Of a DNA stretch of 64,000 nt, positions 43,515-53,148 are shown piece by piece (positions within the stretch are counted from its first letter, which is position 1; every line of letters begins with the position of its first letter). A program made the translations under genes and the position numbers. Origin of the DNA: a delta proteobacterium NaphS2 (lineage in GTDB: Bacteria > Desulfobacterota > DSM-4660 > Desulfatiglandales > Desulfatiglandaceae); contig ADZZ01000093.1 of the NCBI GenBank assembly GCA_000179315.1, forward strand, positions 37,246 through 101,245, in the 5' to 3' direction. A model generated the notes under the pieces. The model saw only the letters and a list, made by a program, of their open reading frames with translations. It did no database searches and was not told where the DNA came from.

Positions 43515-45614
43515 GTGAAATTCAGTTCTTCGGGAAGTCTGCTCGCGAACCCGTTATTTGCATCGATGGCGATAGTGGTAACGGTTCTTGTGATTTACAG
43601 TAATGTATATGATGTCCCTTTTGTCTTTGATGATCAATATCAAATCGAAGACAACATGAAAATTAGAGACCTTCAGAACTATTCCACGCCAAAGGGTTTT
43701 TTGTCCCACAGGCCGCTTGCTTCCTTTTCTTTCGCTATCAACTACAAAATTGGAAAAGTGAAACCTTTTGGATTCCATCTGGTCAATGTTAGCATTCACA
43801 TTCTGAATGGCCTGCTGGTTTATGTGCTTTCCTTGTGGGTATTTAAGCGGTTATCTCTTAATAAGTATCAATATCCGAAGGAAGCCGGAAGTGTTGGAGA
43901 AACACTTGCCTCCCGAAGAAAACAAGCACTTGATACATCTGTTTCCATGCAAATGATGTCTTTGTTCGCCGCCCTGTTCTTTGTAGCACACCCCATTCAG
44001 ACACAGTCCGTCACTTACATTGTTCAGCGGTACACTTCCATGTCGGCATCGTTTTATCTGGGTGCGGTGCTGTTTTACATTTGGGCTCGAAGCCTACAGG
44101 TCAACCGGGCGCCAAAATCAAGTTCCCAAGCAGAATTGCCTGAGTTTGTCAGATGCAAAAATGGCATGTTTGGTTTCAAGGTGTTCGCCTGCTTTTTCCT
44201 TTTTGTCTTTTTGGGCGTGCTTGCTCTGCTATGCAAAGAAAATGCAGCAACCCTTTTTGGTGTGACACTGCTGGTTGAATATTTTTTATTTGACAGGACC
44301 TGGGCCGGATGGCGAAAAAAATTGATTTGGCTTGTACCGATTACCTGTATTTTGGTTGGGTTAATATTGTATTTTTTTGCTTCAATCCGAGGCATAAGAT
44401 TTGAAAATCTCCTTGAAGATGTCTCGATTCTGACAAGGGAATCAAGAACCATTGACCGTTTCAGCTATCTTTGCACACAATTTTCGGTCTTTGTGCAATA
44501 TGTGCGGCTGCTTTTCTTTCCGGTAGGTCAAAATCTAGATTACATGATGCCTTTCAAAAGGGGGTTTTTTGACGGGTATACGCCTCTGGCCTTTCTTTTT
44601 GTGGTTTTTGTTCTGGTCCTTGGTTTTTGGAATATTCGAAAAAGGCCGGCTGTCAGTTTTGGTATTTTCTGGTTTTTTGTCACCCTTTCGATCGAATCCA
44701 GCATTTTTCCCATCAGCGATGCCATTTTTGAGCATCGACTCTATCTGCCCATGTTCGGCTTCGCAGTTGCAGTCGTTTACAGCGTATTTGATCTCTTTCA
44801 AGATCGGGAAAAATGGGCGGTGGCCATTTTGTCAGTGGCTTTTCTCGCCCTTTCGGCTGGGACTTATTTGAGAAATCAGATTTGGAAAGATCCCGTGATG
44901 CTGTGGGCGGACGTGACATCCAAGAGCCCGCACAACCATAGAGCTTATTACAACCTGGGAAATGTTCTACAGCGTCGCGGAAAGTTGGATGAAGCACTGC
45001 TGCAATACGAAAAAGCGCTTCAGCTCAGGCCTAATTTTGCCGTTGCCCACGACAATATGGGGTTAATTTTCATGGCAAAAGGGAACATTCCGGAAGCCGT
45101 TAAACACACTGGCATGGCTGTTCGTATCAGGCCCGGCAACGCTATTATTCAGAACAATTATGGTCAGCTCTTGCTAAGGCAGGGACGTATTGAAGAAGCT
45201 GCCAAGCATTTTTATCAAGCTGTTCGCATCAAGCCGCGTTACGCAAAGGCACAAAACAACCTTGGGATTGCACTTGCACAACAGAAAAAACTTAAAGAAG
45301 CAAAGGAACATCTTTTATTAGCGGCGCGCCTCGACCCCAACAACCCGGAAATTCTAAACAACGTGGGCCAAGTTTTCATGTTGCAGGGGAATAGTAAAGA
45401 AGCGGTGCGCTATTTCGAGGCTACGATTCAGCAAAACCCAAATTTCGCACAGGCCCTGACGAATCTTGGTTTCATGCGGTTGAAAGAGAACAGGATGGAC
45501 GAAGCGGCGCAGTATTTTCATAGGGCTCTTGCGGTTGCCCCCGACATGGGCAGGGCCCGCCAAGGGCTTAATTTGGCAATTAAAGCAAAAGGTAGCTGGG
45601 GACCGCGTCGATAA
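43515..45614 (+). CDS. TMTC-like polytopic membrane protein with C-terminal TPR repeats
   Basis: A 699-residue protein. The first 450 residues hold many transmembrane helices; the first periplasmic loop has DVPFVFDDQYQI, an acidic pair like that of GT-C mannosyltransferases and eukaryotic TMTC proteins. From about 475 to the end are six or more TPR repeats (YNLGNVLQRRGKLDEALLQY and relatives), predicted on the periplasmic side. The start is a GTG with GGGAG upstream. It may be a protein O-glycosyltransferase. Follows the GT2/DUF2304 pair and precedes pyrE. Confidence 0.85.
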   Translation: MKFSSSGSLLANPLFASMAIVVTVLVIYSNVYDVPFVFDDQYQIEDNMKIRDLQNYSTPKGFLSHRPLASFSFAINYKIGKVKPFGFHLVNVSIHILNGLLVYVLSLWVFKRLSLNKYQYPKEAGSVGETLASRRKQALDTSVSMQMMSLFAALFFVAHPIQTQSVTYIVQRYTSMSASFYLGAVLFYIWARSLQVNRAPKSSSQAELPEFVRCKNGMFGFKVFACFFLFVFLGVLALLCKENAATLFGVTLLVEYFLFDRTWAGWRKKLIWLVPITCILVGLILYFFASIRGIRFENLLEDVSILTRESRTIDRFSYLCTQFSVFVQYVRLLFFPVGQNLDYMMPFKRGFFDGYTPLAFLFVVFVLVLGFWNIRKRPAVSFGIFWFFVTLSIESSIFPISDAIFEHRLYLPMFGFAVAVVYSVFDLFQDREKWAVAILSVAFLALSAGTYLRNQIWKDPVMLWADVTSKSPHNHRAYYNLGNVLQRRGKLDEALLQYEKALQLRPNFAVAHDNMGLIFMAKGNIPEAVKHTGMAVRIRPGNAIIQNNYGQLLLRQGRIEEAAKHFYQAVRIKPRYAKAQNNLGIALAQQKKLKEAKEHLLLAARLDPNNPEILNNVGQVFMLQGNSKEAVRYFEATIQQNPNFAQALTNLGFMRLKENRMDEAAQYFHRALAVAPDMGRARQGLNLAIKAKGSWGPRR

Positions 45615-45693
45615 CACGAAAGAGAAAAATGTAAGATTGGTAAAGCAAGGAGAAACGACTGAGTTTCCATTTCCGGGGAGCAGAAAATTTTCA

Positions 45694-46476
45694 ATGGATC
45701 AGACAAAAACTGTAAAAAATCATGTGAAACGGGTGGCCAGGACCCTGGCGGAAACCGGGGCGCTTTTTTTTGACGATAACCTGTTGTTGAAAGACGGGCG
45801 GCCAACGCCATATTTCGTCAATATGGCCACGTTCAGAACCGGGCGTATGAGTCTGTTGTTGGGATCGTTTTTCGCCGAAATGATGGTATCTGAAGGCCTT
45901 GAAAAACACGTGGATGTGATCCTCGGACCTTCCTATAAGGGGAGCGCCATCGCTCTTTCCACCAGCATTGCCCTTTGGCAATTATATCAAAAAGACCTTT
46001 CGTTCGAATACGATCGCAAAGAAGCCAAAACCCATGGGGAGGCTACCGGCAAAAAAGGGATGTTTGTCAACCGGAGTCTCTTTGACGGTTGCCGCTTGTT
46101 TATTGTGGACGATGTGGCGACATCCATGGCTACCAAATATGATCTGCTCGAAAAGATCGAGGCTGAAGCGCACATGAGCGGTATGACGATCCATATTGAA
46201 GGGATCGGTATCGGAATTGACAGAGAACAAACGACGGCCGTCTACAATGAAGAGGGAAACGTGGTCTTAGGACGTAAGGGGAACAATGCCATAGACGATT
46301 TTAGGGCGAGGAGCGGCATTAAGGTTTTTGCCGTCGCCGGTATCAAAGCGGTGGTCCAATATCTCTATGAGGAGCGGATGCCTGTTCTTGTGAAAGGAAA
46401 CCGCGTCCCTATGGATGAGAAAACCAAGGCGGCGTTCGACCTTTATCTGGATACCTATGGCGTAGACGGTGGCTGA
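45694..46476 (+). CDS. pyrE: Orotate phosphoribosyltransferase-like protein
   Basis: A 260-residue type I phosphoribosyltransferase that makes OMP from orotate and PRPP. Motifs are FVNMATFRTGR, GPSYKGSAIALS and the PRPP loop IVDDVATSMATKYD, which is unusual compared with the typical VDDVITAGT. ATG 45694 is chosen; GGGGAG lies 13 nt upstream, and an in-frame TTG at 45637 is a weaker alternative. The coding region begins 79 bp after the TPR gene. Longer than most PyrE (about 210). Confidence 0.85.
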   Translation: MDQTKTVKNHVKRVARTLAETGALFFDDNLLLKDGRPTPYFVNMATFRTGRMSLLLGSFFAEMMVSEGLEKHVDVILGPSYKGSAIALSTSIALWQLYQKDLSFEYDRKEAKTHGEATGKKGMFVNRSLFDGCRLFIVDDVATSMATKYDLLEKIEAEAHMSGMTIHIEGIGIGIDREQTTAVYNEEGNVVLGRKGNNAIDDFRARSGIKVFAVAGIKAVVQYLYEERMPVLVKGNRVPMDEKTKAAFDLYLDTYGVDGG

Positions 46477-46554
46477 TTCACGAGGCTTTCGTGGGGACAG
46501 GGGCGTTTTTTTTGTTCAGGTAAGTTGGTTTTGGAAGATGGCGGCAAAATAGAC

Positions 46555-46583
46555 TTGCCTCAGAACGAGAAATAGGCTATGGT
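46555..46583 (+). promoter_or_regulatory. Promoter of tRNA-Pro
   Basis: TTGCCT (46555-46560) and TATGGT (46578-46583) with 17-bp spacing, about 10 bp before the tRNA 5' end. Confidence 0.55.
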
Positions 46584-46593
46584 TCCTTTCAGT

Positions 46594-46670
46594 CGGGACG
46601 TGGCTCAGTCTGGTAGAGCACCGCGTTCGGGACGCGGGGGCCGCTGGTTCAAATCCAGTCGTCCCGACCA
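46594..46670 (+). tRNA. tRNA-Pro (anticodon CGG)
   Basis: A 77-nt cloverleaf. Acceptor stem CGGGACG (46594-46600) pairs with CGTCCCG (46660-46666), followed by encoded ACCA. The anticodon stem CCGCG/CGCGG encloses TTCGGGA, giving anticodon CGG (46628-46630), which reads CCG. The T-loop GGTTCAAATCC is normal. It is a single tRNA gene between pyrE and the DUF6485 gene. Confidence 0.97.
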
Positions 46671-46716
46671 CCCCTTGCAGTAGCGTTTAAGGAAGGTTGC
46701 CCCATCGTTTACACCA

Positions 46717-46920
46717 TCAGATCTTCCCTTTTTGAACCAGGCGTGAGAAGTGTTCAAAAGAGCGGTCATAAGTTGCTTCCGCCTCTTTTGGAAAGCAGCA
46801 GCCCGGCAGTTGCCGCATTTTCAAATGGTAGGCGATACACTCGCAGCAAATTCCTTTTTTGCTGCAGGGATCATAAGTACAGTTACATTTTGACATATTC
46901 TTTTCCCGATTACATTCCAT
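46717..46920 (-). CDS. Small Cys-rich DUF6485 protein
   Basis: A 67-residue protein with seven cysteines in the first half ([20 protein letters not shown]) and another CC later (GCCFP). The pattern matches DUF6485, probably a small zinc- or Fe-S-binding protein. ATG 46920 is preceded by AAAGGA. A longer in-frame start at 46956 is unlikely. The function is unknown. Confidence 0.85.
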   Translation of the reverse strand: MECNREKNMSKCNCTYDPCSKKGICCECIAYHLKMRQLPGCCFPKEAEATYDRSFEHFSRLVQKGKI

Positions 46921-47163
46921 GGCTTCCTTTCCCTTCATTTGGTTATACAAAAGCATCCGAAAAACGCAATAGGCGAACCGGCGATGGCGCTTTTTGAAAA
47001 AATCATATTAAGGTATTATCATACTTTGACAAGATATTGCCGTCAATTTTTCCTTGACAAAGTCAGTTATTTCTTCAACATTTCCGCACATCCGATATAT
47101 CGGTGAAGTACCTAGCCAAAAGAATGCGGGGATGATACCAGGTAAACAGGAGAATCGATCATT

Positions 47164-47703
47164 TTGGAAACCGACACCGCAGGGGATTCGCTTGTAGCGC
47201 CCACCAGATGGTGGGCCCTGCATACACGAAGCCGCTTTGAACAAAAGGTATATACGGGGCTTTGCGGTAAATCCCTTGAGGCTCTTCTCCCTAGAATTCA
47301 GGTGATGAGTCGTCGAAAAGACCGGCGAAAAAAAATACTCGTGCCACTGCTTCCAGGTTACGTTTTTGTCCGATCGACCCTTGCGCCGGAGGAATATCAT
47401 CGCATTATTCAGACAGTGGGCGTGGTGCGGATGGTGTCCTTTAGAGGAACGCCGATTCCTGCCGATGAAAAGGAAATTGCTTCCCTGATGATCATGGACG
47501 GTACGGATCGGACGGTTCAAAACCGCTCTTACATGCGGGAAGGGGACCGTGTGATGATTATGGAAGGGCCTTTGAAAGGCCTGGAAGGGTTTTATATTCG
47601 CCATAAGGACAAGACTGAGCGGGTTGTTATCTCCATCGAACTGCTGCAGCGGTCCCTCGAAGTGGAAATCGAAGACTGGTCGCTGGAAAGGATTTCCGGA
47701 TAA
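47164..47703 (+). CDS. NusG-like specialised transcription antitermination factor
   Basis: A 179-residue NusG paralogue. The NGN domain (WWALHTRSRFEQKV, LLPGYVFVRS, VGVVRMVSF) is followed by a KOW domain (GDRVMIMEGPLKGLEGFY). Paralogues such as RfaH, LoaP and UpxY act on long surface-polysaccharide operons. It starts at a TTG (47164) with AGGAG about 11 nt upstream. It stands before a sugar epimerase and the T2SS operon. No ops-like recruitment sequence was recognised. Confidence 0.85.
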   Translation: METDTAGDSLVAPTRWWALHTRSRFEQKVYTGLCGKSLEALLPRIQVMSRRKDRRKKILVPLLPGYVFVRSTLAPEEYHRIIQTVGVVRMVSFRGTPIPADEKEIASLMIMDGTDRTVQNRSYMREGDRVMIMEGPLKGLEGFYIRHKDKTERVVISIELLQRSLEVEIEDWSLERISG

Positions 47704-47880
47704 ACCTTTTTGACCCTCCAACCGGGTACCCGGGCTTTTGGCACCCATTTACGGTCCATTGTTAGCGTTTGACGGATCCTTTTTGTATAATTCTGATGAA
47801 CGGCAAACGGTTCAAAACCTGTAACCGAAGGAGCGGAGCTTTATAAATTGAAAGGGTTTTTGGGCTGAAAGGGTAATATT

Positions 47881-48840
47881 ATGAAGATATTAATTACAGG
47901 AGGGGCCGGCTTCATCGGATCTCATCTGGCGGAGCATTTACTGCAAAACGGCGACGAAGTCTTTGTCATCGATAATTTATGGACCGGGAAACTGGCCAAC
48001 ATCAGCAAAATTCAGAATCATGAACGGCTCCATCTGGTGATTGACACGATACTCAACGAATCGGTCATGAACGAGCTTATATTTAAGGTAGACCAAATAT
48101 ACCATCTGGCAGCCGCGGTGGGCGTTAGAAACATCATGGATCATCCGGTGGAAACGCTGGATATAAATGTCAAAGGGACGGAAGTGGTTTTGAGGTTGGC
48201 CAATCAATTTAAAAAAAAGGTCTTTATTGCGTCCACCTCCGAAATCTACGGCAAGCATGTGGAACACCACCTTTCGGAGGATGACAACCGGGTCATGGGA
48301 ACCGTAAAAAAGCGACGATGGGCCTATGCCTGCTCCAAGACCCTGGACGAGTTTCAGGCACTTGCCTATTCCGACGAAAAAAAGCTCCCCGTATTGATCG
48401 GCCGCTTGTTCAATACCGTGGGCCCCAGACAGACAGGACAATATGGCATGGTGCTGCCGAATTTTGTTCAAAGCGCTTTGCTGGGAAAACCGATTACCGT
48501 TTTTGGAGACGGTACCCAGAGCCGAAGCTTCGCGCATGTTAACGACGTGGTGGAAGCCATTACACGATTGATGGGTGAGCCTTCGGCGGAAGGTGACATC
48601 TTTAATGTGGGCAACAATGAAGAAGTCACCATTAAAGATCTGGCGCTCAAAGTCAAGGAGATGACCGGGAGTCTCTCCGAAATCGATTTTGTGCCTTACG
48701 AAAAGGCGTACGGACCGGGTTTTGAGGATATGGAAAGGAGATGTCCAAACATCGGCAAACTGAAAAAAACGGTCGGTTTTGAACCCTCCTATGACCTGGA
48801 AAGCATCATTCAAAGTGTTATCGACTATTTTAAGGAATGA
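47881..48840 (+). CDS. NAD-dependent epimerase/dehydratase (UDP-sugar SDR)
   Basis: A 319-residue extended SDR. NAD-binding GGAGFIGSHLAEHL is at the N-terminus and the active site is YACSK. Substrate-binding residues resemble UDP-glucuronate decarboxylase or UDP-glucose 4-epimerase (GRLFNTVGPRQ). It likely makes a nucleotide sugar for surface polysaccharide. The 177-bp upstream gap holds a TATAAT without a good -35. Confidence 0.9.
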   Translation: MKILITGGAGFIGSHLAEHLLQNGDEVFVIDNLWTGKLANISKIQNHERLHLVIDTILNESVMNELIFKVDQIYHLAAAVGVRNIMDHPVETLDINVKGTEVVLRLANQFKKKVFIASTSEIYGKHVEHHLSEDDNRVMGTVKKRRWAYACSKTLDEFQALAYSDEKKLPVLIGRLFNTVGPRQTGQYGMVLPNFVQSALLGKPITVFGDGTQSRSFAHVNDVVEAITRLMGEPSAEGDIFNVGNNEEVTIKDLALKVKEMTGSLSEIDFVPYEKAYGPGFEDMERRCPNIGKLKKTVGFEPSYDLESIIQSVIDYFKE

Positions 48841-48918
48841 GGATAAAATTAAATGATATCATTTGTACTTAAAAAAACCTCTTTCCGTTACCCCATTTAT
48901 TATGGGCATGGCGTTTAA

Positions 48919-50436
48919 ATGACCCCTATTTTTTTCAAGGATTATCCCAAAGAACCCGTGGTTCTGGACAATCTATCGGACAAAATGATGCGGGAATCCA
49001 AATTCGTGCCGCTGGAGATGGGAGATGATTTTCTTAAGATCGCCATGGCGGATCCGGAAGATTTCTACACCATCGATGCATTACGGGTTTCCTATGGTTT
49101 GAACATTTTGGTCTGCCTGGGGAAAGAAACAGACATACTCGATACGGTTGAACGGCTGTACGGGGCCGGCAGCCAATCATTGGAAACCATCATCGAAGAA
49201 GCCGGAAAAGACATTTACGATATTACCAGCGAAAATGTTGAAGATGAAGATCATTTAAGGGATCTCGCCTCAGAGGCGCCCATTATCCGATTGGTGAACC
49301 GGTTGATTTTCAATGCGGTGGAGCAGAAGGCCAGCGACATCCATTTCGAACCCTTTGAAAATGAATTCAAAGCGCGATACCGTATCGACGGTGTTCTTCA
49401 CGACGTAGAGTCTCCCCCCCACCGGCTGCAGGCGGCCATTATCTCCAGGGTCAAAATTATGGCCAAACTGGATATTGCAGAAAGAAGACTGCCCCAGGAC
49501 GGTCGAATCAAACTGCGGATTTCCGACAAAGAAATTGATTTCAGAATTTCGACCATCCCAACCCTCTATGGTGAGAGCCTGGTCATGCGAATTCTGGACC
49601 GGGACACCCTCATTCTGGATCTTGACAAATTGGGATTTCCGAAAAACGTACTTGAACAGTACACGAATCTCGCCATGCAACCGTACGGCATGATTTTGGT
49701 CACCGGACCCACGGGGAGCGGCAAGACATCCACCCTTTACACCACCCTCGCTAAAATCAATTCACCTGAAAATAAAATTATCACTCTTGAGGAACCGGTG
49801 GAATATCAGCTGAGCGGCGTAAACCAGATTCAGGTGAATCAGAAGATCGGCATGTCCTTTGCCAGCGGCCTTCGTTCCATTGTGCGGCAGGATCCGGATA
49901 TCATTCTGGTGGGGGAGATCCGGGACAGGGAAACCGCCGAGATTGCCATTCAATCCGCTTTGACAGGACATTTATTGTTCAGTACACTTCACACCAATGA
50001 TGCCGCAGGCGCCATTACAAGGCTGTTGGACATGGGCGTTGAGAGCTTTCTTTTGAGTTCGACGCTTTTGGGCGTGCTGGCGCAGCGGCTGGTGAGGGTC
50101 ATCTGTCCCGAGTGCAAGCAACGGATTACACCGGAGGAACGACTTTTAAAGTCCATGCAAATAGAACCCGGTGAAGCCGCCGAAACCGCTTTTTTTGCGG
50201 GAAAGGGCTGTGAAGCGTGTCGCTATACCGGGTTCAGCGGTAGGACCGCCATCTTTGAGTACCTGCCGGTGACCGGCCGGATTCGGAAAGAAATCGTCAA
50301 CAAATCAAGTGCCGAACGAATCAAGGAAGTCGCCATGGCCGCCGGGATGCTGACCCTGAGGGAGGACGGATGGCGGAAGGTAAGGGAAGGCGCAACCACC
50401 ATTCCGGAGATATTGAAAGTCACCCTCGAAAATTGA
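48919..50436 (+). CDS. gspE: Type II secretion ATPase GspE
   Basis: A 505-residue cytoplasmic ATPase that drives pseudopilus assembly. An N-terminal GspE_N domain is followed by Walker A GPTGSGKTSTLYTT, the Asp box, and Walker B LVGEIRDRET. The zinc-binding cysteines are CPEC and CEAC. It begins the main T2SS operon; the ribosome-binding site is weak. gspF starts 2 bp after the stop. Confidence 0.96.
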   Translation: MTPIFFKDYPKEPVVLDNLSDKMMRESKFVPLEMGDDFLKIAMADPEDFYTIDALRVSYGLNILVCLGKETDILDTVERLYGAGSQSLETIIEEAGKDIYDITSENVEDEDHLRDLASEAPIIRLVNRLIFNAVEQKASDIHFEPFENEFKARYRIDGVLHDVESPPHRLQAAIISRVKIMAKLDIAERRLPQDGRIKLRISDKEIDFRISTIPTLYGESLVMRILDRDTLILDLDKLGFPKNVLEQYTNLAMQPYGMILVTGPTGSGKTSTLYTTLAKINSPENKIITLEEPVEYQLSGVNQIQVNQKIGMSFASGLRSIVRQDPDIILVGEIRDRETAEIAIQSALTGHLLFSTLHTNDAAGAITRLLDMGVESFLLSSTLLGVLAQRLVRVICPECKQRITPEERLLKSMQIEPGEAAETAFFAGKGCEACRYTGFSGRTAIFEYLPVTGRIRKEIVNKSSAERIKEVAMAAGMLTLREDGWRKVREGATTIPEILKVTLEN

Positions 50437-50438
50437 CA

Positions 50439-51668
50439 ATGGCCGCCTATTCATACAAAGCCGCCGACAGCACCGGTAAAATTGTTGCCGGCATAATAGA
50501 AGCCGAAGAAGAAAGAAAGGTCGTAGCGGAACTGCATGCGCGCGGTTTGATCCCCATGCGGATCGCTTTGGCCAAAGGGAACGGCACGCGACTGGGATTG
50601 AATGTTTCGGAGCAATTATTAAACCTTTTCCATGGTGTTTCCTCCAAAGACGTTATGGTTTTCACCCAGGACCTTGCGACGCTGCTTGAAGCCGGCCTGC
50701 CGGTTGATCGTGCGCTTTCCTTGTTGATCGAATCGGCTGAAAACGATCGATTCAAAAAGGTAATAGGCGATATTCTAAAAACGGTTCAAGGTGGCGGCTA
50801 CCTGTCTGACGCTTTGGCAAAACACCCGAGGGCTTTCAGCTCCTTTTATGTGAGCATGGTGCGGGCCGGTGAAGCGGGAGGCGTTCTGGAAGCGGTTTTA
50901 AGCCGGCTGGGAGAGTTTTTGGAGAGCGCTCAAGAACTTAAGGACTATATTAAATCCGCCATGGTGTATCCCATATTTCTGGTGTGTGTGGGGGGCCTGT
51001 CCATTATCGTCCTTTTGACCTTTGTCATTCCGAAATTTTCAATTATTTTCTCGGACATGGGCCAGACCATTCCGCTTAGCACCCGGTTTCTGCTGGGGGT
51101 CAGCCATCTGCTGCAATCTTACTGGTGGGTGATTATAATCGTAATTGGAGCGGGTTATTTCGCTATCAAGAAGTATCTCAACACACCCGCTGGCCGTTTG
51201 AAGTTTGACAGAAAAAAAATGTCTTTCCCCGTGGTGGGAGAACTTGTCAAAAAAATTGAGGTAGCCCGGTTTGCCAGGACGCTCGGAACGTTGACCAAAA
51301 GCGGCGTTCCGATCCTTCAAGCCCTCATGCTGGTAAAAGACATCATCGGGAACAAGGTCGTTTCAGGCGTCATGGAGACGGTTTACACTCGGGTAAAAGA
51401 AGGCGATCGCTTGTCCAAACCGCTTCGTGATACGGGAATTTTTCCACCTCTTGCCATTCAGATGATTACCGTTGGTGAAGAGACGGGGCGGCTGGACCGA
51501 ATGCTTCTGCGGGTGGCGGAAAGTTATGAAAAAATGGTTCGAAATATGGTAAAACGGCTCATCAGCCTGTTGGAACCGACAATGATTCTGTTCATGGGGT
51601 TGGTGGTCGGTTTTGTCGTGGTCTCCATGCTGATGGCCGTATTCAGTATGAATGAAATGCCCTTTTAG
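50439..51668 (+). CDS. gspF: Type II secretion inner-membrane platform protein GspF
   Basis: A 409-residue protein with two T2SSF domains (about 70-190 and 275-395) and three transmembrane helices, including VYPIFLVCVGGLSIIVLLTF. It begins MAAYSYKAADSTGKIV, as expected. An in-frame ATG inside gspE is unlikely to be the start. Confidence 0.95.
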   Translation: MAAYSYKAADSTGKIVAGIIEAEEERKVVAELHARGLIPMRIALAKGNGTRLGLNVSEQLLNLFHGVSSKDVMVFTQDLATLLEAGLPVDRALSLLIESAENDRFKKVIGDILKTVQGGGYLSDALAKHPRAFSSFYVSMVRAGEAGGVLEAVLSRLGEFLESAQELKDYIKSAMVYPIFLVCVGGLSIIVLLTFVIPKFSIIFSDMGQTIPLSTRFLLGVSHLLQSYWWVIIIVIGAGYFAIKKYLNTPAGRLKFDRKKMSFPVVGELVKKIEVARFARTLGTLTKSGVPILQALMLVKDIIGNKVVSGVMETVYTRVKEGDRLSKPLRDTGIFPPLAIQMITVGEETGRLDRMLLRVAESYEKMVRNMVKRLISLLEPTMILFMGLVVGFVVVSMLMAVFSMNEMPF

Positions 51669-51691
51669 TTTGGCACATGAAAGGAGTTGTG

Positions 51692-52132
51692 ATGAGAAGA
51701 AGAAAAAAGAAAGAAATGGGTTTCAGCTTGATTGAACTGTTGATTGTTATGGTCATCATGGGCCTTCTCGCAGCGCTGGTAGGTCCTCGCATGTTTGGAA
51801 AAGTGGGTAAATCAAAACAGAAAGCGGCCCTTGCACAGATGGCTCTCTTTGAAACGGCCCTGGATACCTACCGGCTGGATGTGGGCAAATACCCTTCGGC
51901 GGAACAGGGCCTTCAAGCGCTCAGGACGAAACCATCGGATGTGGAAAAATGGGATGGACCCTATTTGCCGAAAGCCGTTCCCAAAGACCCCTGGGGAAAT
52001 CCCTATGTGTACAAGCAAAACGATAACGGCGAAGTTGAAATCATTTCCCTCGGCGCCAACGGTACGGAAGGGGGCGAAGGTGAAGACAAGGACATTTCAA
52101 ACCGAGAGGCCGACAATGAAGATGCCGGCTAA
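51692..52132 (+). CDS. gspG: Type II secretion major pseudopilin GspG
   Basis: A 146-residue pseudopilin. The prepilin peptidase site is KKKEMG/FSLIELL with Glu at +5. The GspG signature KYPSAEQGLQAL and DPWGNPYVY is present, with acidic C-terminal residues probably for calcium binding. Start 51692 has AAAGGAG upstream. The C-terminus has an acidic extension (GEDKDISNREADNEDAG). Confidence 0.96.
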   Translation: MRRRKKKEMGFSLIELLIVMVIMGLLAALVGPRMFGKVGKSKQKAALAQMALFETALDTYRLDVGKYPSAEQGLQALRTKPSDVEKWDGPYLPKAVPKDPWGNPYVYKQNDNGEVEIISLGANGTEGGEGEDKDISNREADNEDAG

Positions 52133-52174
52133 CGGGTTCTGAAGGGGCTTTCGTTTTTTTGCCACCCGGCCCCG

Positions 52175-52687
52175 ATGAAAATGAAAAAGGGCTTTTCACT
52201 CATTGAACTACTGGTGGTTTTGGTCATCATCAGTGTCTTTTCCGCATTTGTCGCGGTCAATGTTGCCGGCAGCCTCAGCAATGTGGCCCTAAAAACCGCA
52301 TCAAAAAAAGTGGCGGCCTCTTTAAGATATGCCAGGAGCCGGGCCATAGCGGAAAGTGTTCCCTATGTGGCCCTTTTGGACCTCAATCGAAACCGATTAA
52401 CGGTTACACCCGATGTGAAGTCCTCCGAAACCGGGGATCAAACCGACGGCCTTTCCCTGGAAACAATAAGGGATGGTGTAAAGCGCTTTAATCTGCCTGA
52501 AGACGTGAGATTTAAGAACGCACTGGCCTATGACGGTTCCGAATCCGATTCAAGGTTTTTTGCTGTTGTTTTCATGCCCAACGGATGCAGCAGCGGAGGG
52601 ACGATACTCCTTGAAAACAGTCGCAAGCGCGGATCCAAAATAAAAATAGATTTTGTTACCGGAATCGTGCGTGTGGTGCTCTCTTGA
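52175..52687 (+). CDS. gspH: Type II secretion minor pseudopilin GspH
   Basis: A 170-residue pseudopilin with cleavage site MKKG/FSLIELLVVL. The body is long and beta-rich, with a GspH-like C-terminal (GSKIKIDFVTGIVRVVL). It lies between gspG and gspI and its stop overlaps the gspI start by 4 nt. Confidence 0.85.
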   Translation: MKMKKGFSLIELLVVLVIISVFSAFVAVNVAGSLSNVALKTASKKVAASLRYARSRAIAESVPYVALLDLNRNRLTVTPDVKSSETGDQTDGLSLETIRDGVKRFNLPEDVRFKNALAYDGSESDSRFFAVVFMPNGCSSGGTILLENSRKRGSKIKIDFVTGIVRVVLS

Positions 52688-53142
52688 CAAAGGGCCGCCA
52701 CAGTGAAAAACCCCTATCCAAAGCCGCGAGCGGTTTTGCGCTGGTTGAAATTTTGGTGGCCATATCCATTCTGGCCATCTCTCTTGTTGTGATTTTCCAG
52801 CTATTTTCGGGTGGTCTCAAATCGAGACAATTATCCGAAAAATATGCGCGGGGCGTATTCTATGCCAGGGAAAAAATGGCCGAAACACTCATTCTCCCTG
52901 AGCTTTTGGAAGGGGAAAGCGCGGGCGAATTGGAAGGTGCTTACAGATGGCAAAGCGCTGTCACACGCATTGTTCCTGAAGACGATGAAGAAGAGTTGCC
53001 CGTTGACCTGATGAAGATTTATGTCCGGGTTACCTGGCGTGAGGGAGAAAGGGATAAATCTTTTACCATTGAGACCCTTAAAGTTGTCGGAAAAGAACAA
53101 TCTGCCGATAATGCGATAAAGACGCTTAAGGAGGGAGCGTAA
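52684..53142 (+). CDS. gspI: Type II secretion minor pseudopilin GspI
   Basis: A 152-residue pseudopilin starting at TTG 52684, overlapping the gspH stop. The cleavage site is KAASG/FALVEILVA. The SEKYARGVFYAREKMAET helix resembles GspI. It sits at the pseudopilus tip with GspJ and GspK. Confidence 0.85.
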   Translation: MTKGRHSEKPLSKAASGFALVEILVAISILAISLVVIFQLFSGGLKSRQLSEKYARGVFYAREKMAETLILPELLEGESAGELEGAYRWQSAVTRIVPEDDEEELPVDLMKIYVRVTWREGERDKSFTIETLKVVGKEQSADNAIKTLKEGA

Positions 53143-53148
53143 GCGTTT

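Noticed and set aside
47725..47745. CCGGGTACCCGG palindrome as a terminator of the NusG-like gene
   Set aside because: A perfect palindrome leaves only a tiny stem with a loop, and the T-run is short.
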